This document shows, piece after piece, positions 58,735-64,000 of a stretch of 64,000 nt of DNA. The stretch is taken from contig JADGJC010000062.1 in assembly GCA_027596075.1 (NCBI GenBank), positions 1 to 64,000 of the forward strand, read 5' to 3'. A model generated the notes under the pieces. It searched no databases. It saw only the letters and a list, made by a program, of their open reading frames with translations, and was not told the DNA's origin. Origin of the DNA: Rhizophlyctis rosea. Lineage: Eukaryota; Chytridiomycota; Chytridiomycetes; Rhizophlyctidales; Rhizophlyctidaceae. Position 1 is the first letter of the stretch. The number at the start of each line of letters is the position of its first letter. The translations under genes were made by a program, and so were the position numbers.

Positions 58735-61018
58735 TCACTCGAAAGCTTCTTCCCTCTCCGTAACGCCATCCGATTTCCCAGACCCGTCGGCCATCTCATC
58801 CTCATCCGACTCCGAACCCCATTTTGCCTCCTTCGGACGACCGCCGTTCTTCCACTCAAACCATTCCCCTATGTGATGGGCTGGATAATGATAGAGACTT
58901 CTGGTAGTGAGCTGCACCAAACGCCTCATGGGAGGGAACGGTTCGTCGCGGTATATGGCTTCCAGGATGGATAATCTTGTGCAGAAGTAGTTTTGGAATT
59001 TGAATGCCATTGGGTCGAGGTTTGCGGGTGGTGGTTGCGGGTACTCGAAGGGACAGTCGGCGTAGTTCTTGTCTTTGTTCAAGTCTTTACTCCCACCTTG
59101 AATTGATATGATGTCCTCATCATTATCTGCTTCCCCCTCTGAATACAAGAACTCGTCAGTCTCCCAGTTGACCACGCTGTCCACGGTTCCGAGTTGTTTC
59201 GAAAATGGTGTTGTAGTAATATCGGACGGAGGTAGTGATAGTAGTGTTGTTCCCACCAGTTTGTAGCGCTTCCCGCCCATTAGCATTCAAAGTCTTAGAG
59301 CACCCAAATAACCCTTCTCAACCGCTCGCAACAACGCACAATCTAGCTCATGCCAGAACATGGCTGGTATTCCAATATTTGATCGCAGCAGCGTCACGAT
59401 ATCAGCATGCTGCTCAATGAATGCTTCGTCCGACACGCCAAACACGGGATTGTATCGCTCTTCACCAACTTTCAGGATCAGGATGAGCGAGTTCAAATGC
59501 CCACGGAGGATCGCAAACGCTACGGCGTAGTCCAGGATCAAGTTGATATCGAAGGCTGCCCGTGCCTTATGCTCCAGCAGACGAACAATCTCGGAGTAGC
59601 TCATCAAATCTTTGACGCACCCCTTTGAACGTGAATTGATAGTTTGCAATGCCGTCCGCAAGCTGCTGTACCGATTCTCATCCGCTTGCAGTAAAAGCTT
59701 GACAACCCCAACATGTCCTTTCATCGCCGCTACAATCAACGCCCCAAACCGACACCGAATCTGACAAACGCTTCTACTGTGCTCCAACAGCAGTTTCACA
59801 ACCGCCAATTGACATTCTCGTGCTGCCCTACGCAACCCTCTGTGCCTACCAGCATGCGGGTTCGCGCCGCTCTCCAGCAACAATTTCACCATTGAAACAC
59901 AACCGCCCTCCACGGCATGAGTCAGCAGATTGTCGTCCTCGCCGTGGACATCCGCACCACTTTCCAAAAGTAACTTTGCAACCTCAACATGTTTCCCTGT
60001 CACTGCCCCACGAAGCGCAGGTGTGTTGGCATCAGCACCCCCATTCAATAGCAACCCGACTACTTCAACGTGACCAGCTTCTGATGCGTATCCCAATGCT
60101 ATTGTCGCAGCGGCGGGGGCATCTATGATCCGTCCTAAAACCAATCTTGATATTTCAATGTACCCCTTATCAGCCGCCTCGTACAAGCATTCTTTGAGCA
60201 GCTCCTGATCCACATCAGCTTCCAACAAACGTTTGACGGCGAGAATGTGGCCATGCCACGTTGCGCACTCCAGCGGATGGGGCCTGATATTGACGTTCGC
60301 ACCCGCTGACAGTAGAATCTCAATGACTTCAACGTATCCATTTGATGATGCGGATTGCAATGCAGCGTCCAGATATTCCTGAGAATGCAAGCTTTCCTCC
60401 GATGTTGCCAGCAGTAATTTCACGATTTCAACGTGGCCGCCACTGCTCGCATTCGTGAGTGGTGAGTGGATGCGTAGCAAGTCCATCCACCATTTCGGAT
60501 CCAGCTTTGAATTCCCATCAATGCTGCTTTTATCATCTTCGTCCGTGTAGGTACTGCTGTCACTATCTCCGTCCGTATCCGTACTGCATTCACTTTCTCC
60601 GTCCGTATCCGTACTGCTTTCACTATCTTCGTCCGTGTCCGTACTGCTTTCACTTTCTCCGTCCGTGTCCGTACTGCTTGCACTTTCTCCTTCCGCCATG
60701 CCTTCGTGCACTCCCAACAAGACTTTCACCCACTCTAGATCTCCCCTATCTGCTGCTTTGTCAAGCGCGCCCTTCACCGCTGCCCTTCCCACGTCCAACA
60801 AGTGCGCCTTCAAAATTTTAGGGTACCACATGAGAGTAGCCCAAGCCCAGCACTCCTCCAACCCATATTCGAAATGTCGCCACCCCGCTTCGGCCCACGT
60901 CAATCGTGATCAAGGAGCGGAAACGTTTGTTCAAGTTACGTAGTTTGCGGCTCCCTTTTGGACCTGCGAGTCGGGCTATGGCAAGGAAGAGTTCGTTTGG
61001 GAAGATGTTGTCGCCCAT
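58735..61018 (-). pseudogene. Ankyrin-repeat protein copy A, decayed
   Basis: Paralogue of the intact gene at 61495-63588. The N-terminus (ATG 61018, NELFLAIARLAGPKGSRKLRN) is F-box-like. About 14 ankyrin repeats follow (for example GHVEVVGLLLNGGADANTPALRGA). The shared C-terminal domain is present: LSILEAIYRDEPFPPM and HIGEWFEWKNGGRPKE. Two lesions are seen. Near 60895-60906 eight bases present in copy B are missing, shifting frame between SLITI and WAEAGW. At 59287-59289 an in-frame TGA stands where copy B has a serine TCG, after which the frame runs on for 183 codons. A 5 x 30-bp repeat inside the gene is absent from copy B. Probably non-functional unless both lesions are errors. Confidence 0.8.
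60541..60690 (-). repeat. Coding minisatellite, 5 x 30 bp
   Basis: Five adjacent 30-bp units (60541, 60571, 60601, 60631, 60661) differ at only a few positions. On minus they encode the decapeptide S-E-S-S-T-D-T-D-(G/E)-(E/D), an acidic/serine tract between the first and second ankyrin repeats of copy A. Copy B has no such tract at the same place. Confidence 0.9.
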
Positions 61019-61494
61019 CTATGTGTGAGAACTGGTTAGGGATGGGTTGCTAAGCAAGGAGTCGAGATCAACAGTATCAACGCGCTTACGTTCGGTCTTA
61101 AATAATGCGTGATATCTGTGCACGGAAGACCGGTTTTTAGAGGTTTGTCGGTCGACGCAGCTTTCTATTTATCAAATTCGTTCGTTTCGATGGAAAAGTC
61201 GCCCTATCCAAAAGCACGTCGTGGAAATTGAGATGAAGTGTGGGAATGGAAAAGTGGATGGGCGGGTCTGTGAGAGGCCACTGCACCAAAACCAACGTGA
61301 ACCACCTTCCTTGGTGGCGAAGCAAAAGTGGCTTGCATGCCCTTACAGAATCTAGCATCATTTGTTGAACTCGACACGACTTTACAAATAGAAAAAATGC
61401 TTATGCGAGTATATCACATGCTCGAGAACGCTAGCTTCCGGCCCAAGTTTACACTACTCATTGGAACCCTTGCACTAGTTACTACGCAAAACCC
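61019..61494. other. Spacer between ankyrin paralogues
   Basis: 476 bp between the start of copy A and the stop of copy B, both minus. It should hold the original promoter of copy A. No element recognised. Confidence 0.4.
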
Positions 61495-63588
61495 TCACGC
61501 CATAGCTTCATCCGTCCCTCCAACAACATTCGTCTCCCTCCCGCCGTCCAACTCCCCAGACCCGTCCGCCCCCTTCCGACGACCGCCGTTCTTCCACTCA
61601 AACCATTCCGCCACGTCAACAATGTACCAATCACCCTTGCTATCCTTTGCCAGGTCTTTCATCTTTTCAACGCGAGGGAAGGGGTCTTTGCGGTATGCTG
61701 TTTCGACAATGGAGAGGTCAGGACCGAAGAATTTTTCGAATTTGGATTGGATTGAGTTTCGTTTTTTGGAAGGAATTGGCTTGCCCGTCGTGGAGTCGTT
61801 AACTCCGGTGTCCGAGGTGGAGGGTGAGTTGGAGGTTGCGTCGTCCGTATCGTGTCTCATCCAATCATCCCAATCCCTTCGACTTCTTGTGGAAGGTATG
61901 TAGAAGTCAGGCTTCTTCCCATCCCAATCAATTGCACACATTGTCGCCGAAACCCCAGCCATTGACCGACCCACCACTTGCAAGGCCGCGCGCAACGGGG
62001 CGTACAACTCCCAACCAACCATCATCGACAACCTCATAGTGTTCACATGGCGATAAAGAAGCCCGACAGAGAGCGCGCCCATTATCGCACTAGCGAATCC
62101 ATCTGAACCCCCCGAATCTTCAAGCATCAAAAACTTCAAAAGGGCCAAGATTCCGCGATGCTGCTTGCAAAACGCCATTTCCAAATCGTCAAACTCCGTT
62201 TCGTACCGATCTTCGCCCGCTTTTAACAACAAGATCAACGATTTGATGTGTCCCCGTGCAATCGCCATCGTCACAGCCCAATCCAGCAACGATTCATCGA
62301 CGACCATTCCCCGTGCTTTGTGATCTACAAAATCCAATACTTCGATGTAAGAGTGATGACCGTCCCAGCACTCCCTGTTACCTCCATCGTAAACTTGCAC
62401 CGCCCTGTAAAGACCTTCGTACTGGCCCCATTCCCGTTCCAGAAAGACCTGCACAACGTCCTTATGTCCTTTCCATGAAGCCATGGCCAGTAACTGGAAT
62501 CGACGCGGAAAAGAACCCATATCTGTCCCGTGTTCCAACAACAGCTTCGCGATTTCAGTTTTACCGCTACACGAAGCGTTCCACAAGGCTCTGTCTGATC
62601 TCGCGCCGTGTCTCAAGAATAGATCCACCATGGACACATGACCAGCCATCGTTGCGAAATCCAAAGCACAGGTATTGCCCACAGTCACAGACGCGCCGGC
62701 TTCTAAAAGCATCTCAGCCGTCCCAAGGCGACCGTTCTTTGCTGCGCAGCAGAGAGCCCGATGTGTATCAATCTCTACGCCAACCCCTAACACTAATTCA
62801 ACCACTTTGGAGTGATCCCGGCCAGATGCGGCGATCAATGCCAATGTAGCAGCGCGAGGGACGTCTCTGCTTGCGGCTAACAGGACTTTCACTACTTCCA
62901 CGTGACCTTCCCCTGCGGCTTCACGCATAGCGACCTCGCATTGCTCGTTATTTGCACCCGCCTTGACCAAGACTTTGACCGCATGCACGTGCCCGTTCAT
63001 GGCTGCTTCTCTTAGAGGGTCAATCCACCACGAGTTGACGTTTGTACCCGCTGCCAAAAGGGCGTTGATGACTTCGACGTGACCTTTCGATGCTGCGAAC
63101 TCCAACGCGTCGGTCTTCTCATGAGCAGGATACAAGCTGCGTTTTGAAGCTGCCAGCAGTGATCTTAGGATTTCAACGTGACCGCCAAAGCTTGCGGCCG
63201 GTACCGGTTGCATCATTGGCCGATCGACATACTGACACGGGTCTAGGTCCTTCTCGGTGCTCCTTTCATATTTTCCCAACAATATCCGCACCCACTCCGT
63301 ATCCCCTCGTCGCGCAGCCTGCCCAAGAGCCCGTCTAAGCATCGCCAACCCCACGTCCATCAAAAGCGGCTTGAGAACCTTCGTCTGCCACAAAAGCGAA
63401 GCCCATTCCCAGCAATCGTCCACACCGTACTGGGATAGTCGCCATCCCGCTTCGGCCCAATTCAAGTCATCCATCGTGATCAAGGCGCGGAAGCTTTCGT
63501 TCGTGTTGCGTAGTTTGCGGCTGCCTTTTGGACCGGCTAGGTGGGCGATGATGAGGTATATTTCTGGGGCGAGGGGTGGGTTGGTCAT
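61495..63588 (-). CDS. Ankyrin-repeat protein copy B with F-box-like N-terminus
   Basis: 697 residues, intronless and intact. Residues 1-60 hold an F-box-like start (LAPEIYLIIAHLAGPKGSRKLRNTNESFRALIT) followed by WAEAGWRLSQYG. About 12-14 ankyrin repeats span residues 85-480, with standard GHVEV(V/I) and LL(L/A)AGA motifs. A C-terminal region ends in a small conserved module, LSIVETAYRKDPFPRVEKM and WYIVDVAEWFEWKNGGRRK (about 615-675), shared with copy A and otherwise unknown to me. The F-box plus ankyrin design suggests substrate recruitment to an SCF ligase, which is inference. Reference for judging the decay of copy A. Confidence 0.85.
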   Translation of the reverse strand: MTNPPLAPEIYLIIAHLAGPKGSRKLRNTNESFRALITMDDLNWAEAGWRLSQYGVDDCWEWASLLWQTKVLKPLLMDVGLAMLRRALGQAARRGDTEWVRILLGKYERSTEKDLDPCQYVDRPMMQPVPAASFGGHVEILRSLLAASKRSLYPAHEKTDALEFAASKGHVEVINALLAAGTNVNSWWIDPLREAAMNGHVHAVKVLVKAGANNEQCEVAMREAAGEGHVEVVKVLLAASRDVPRAATLALIAASGRDHSKVVELVLGVGVEIDTHRALCCAAKNGRLGTAEMLLEAGASVTVGNTCALDFATMAGHVSMVDLFLRHGARSDRALWNASCSGKTEIAKLLLEHGTDMGSFPRRFQLLAMASWKGHKDVVQVFLEREWGQYEGLYRAVQVYDGGNRECWDGHHSYIEVLDFVDHKARGMVVDESLLDWAVTMAIARGHIKSLILLLKAGEDRYETEFDDLEMAFCKQHRGILALLKFLMLEDSGGSDGFASAIMGALSVGLLYRHVNTMRLSMMVGWELYAPLRAALQVVGRSMAGVSATMCAIDWDGKKPDFYIPSTRSRRDWDDWMRHDTDDATSNSPSTSDTGVNDSTTGKPIPSKKRNSIQSKFEKFFGPDLSIVETAYRKDPFPRVEKMKDLAKDSKGDWYIVDVAEWFEWKNGGRRKGADGSGELDGGRETNVVGGTDEAMA

Positions 63589-64000
63589 CTTTTTGTGGGA
63601 GTGGGTTAGAATCTGGGTGGTGCAAGGCGTGGAGGCGGACGTGCAGTGGACGCAAACTATCTGACGACTTACGATTGCAAGAAAGGCCTGAGTGTGCTTA
63701 TTCCGATATGCGGCGCTATGCAGTCCAGAGAGTGTTGTTGACCTTCGATAGCGACAAGAAGATATGTGGCGAGTTAAGCGCTATGTGGTTGATTGAATAG
63801 ATGGTGGGAAAACCGATGTAAAGAAACAAAACAAAGCATCGTGGGCATATATGTGTCCAAACCAGTCTCACCGGGGTGGCACAGTAACATGGCTTTGCTT
63901 TCCTTGACGCCATTTAGGGTCCTTTCCAGCTGGAGGTCCCACTTGCATTCCACCTCAATTCCAGTAGCATTGCTGCTTCGCATGCAATCATTTCACCGAC
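63589..64000. other. Right-edge intergenic stretch
   Basis: 412 bp upstream of ankyrin copy B. Should contain its promoter. Only unsupported short frames; no TATA box noticed. Confidence 0.4.

Noticed and set aside
59287..60903. Treating the ankyrin stretch and 58735-59286 as two separate intact genes
   Set aside because: They are in the same frame, separated by a single TGA, and together align with the single intact paralogue at 61495-63588.

Overview
The window looks like a nuclear contig from a zoosporic (chytrid-like) fungus. Genes are compact and carry many short GT-AG introns of about 45-130 bp. The housekeeping set is eukaryotic/fungal: URB1, NSA2, ARL1, SART3, a catalytic NAD-isocitrate dehydrogenase subunit, an EHD3/HIBCH-type hydrolase, a SUV39/Clr4-type methyltransferase and an Rds1-type ferritin-like protein. 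F-box-like and ankyrin families, including a tryptophan-rich 'WWK' ankyrin repeat, are locally expanded, which I associate with chytrids. The lineage call is inference.

Layout. 0.6-8.5 kb: URB1 (minus). 8.8-13.2 kb: two F-box-like paralogues on plus, each with a frameshift, flanking a WWK ankyrin gene on minus. 13.4-17.1 kb: mitochondrial 3-hydroxyisobutyryl-CoA hydrolase and a class I haem peroxidase. 17.8-25.6 kb: a small secreted Cys-rich protein, a DUF4211 protein, a Trp-motif protein, ARL1, NSA2 and a stathmin-like coiled coil. 27.2-32.9 kb: a TATA-driven group of short or repetitive proteins (His-rich protein, Asn/Gly repeat protein) plus the ferritin-like protein. 33.9-39.4 kb: a Cys-rich single-pass receptor-like protein, tRNA-Val(AAC) and a DHHC palmitoyltransferase. 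39.6-43.9 kb: a long helical protein ending in AKL, possibly PEX8-like. 44.2-44.8 kb: a one-directional array of inverted CCAAT boxes. 45-55.4 kb: SART3, the H3K9 methyltransferase, IDH2 and an SCP2-domain protein. 56-57.8 kb: an unrecognised multi-pass membrane protein. 58.7-63.6 kb: two ankyrin paralogues, one decayed and one intact.

Themes. Three separate genes (peroxidase, PEX8-like, SCP2) end in the peroxisomal signal AKL. URB1 and NSA2 both act in 60S subunit assembly. The accessory families have broken members while the core genes read cleanly, apart from one or two splice junctions that do not resolve. I found no CRISPR array and no convincing intact transposon. The least explained items are the CCAAT array, the His-rich and Asn/Gly repeat proteins, the stathmin-like protein and the enlarged SET/post-SET insertion.
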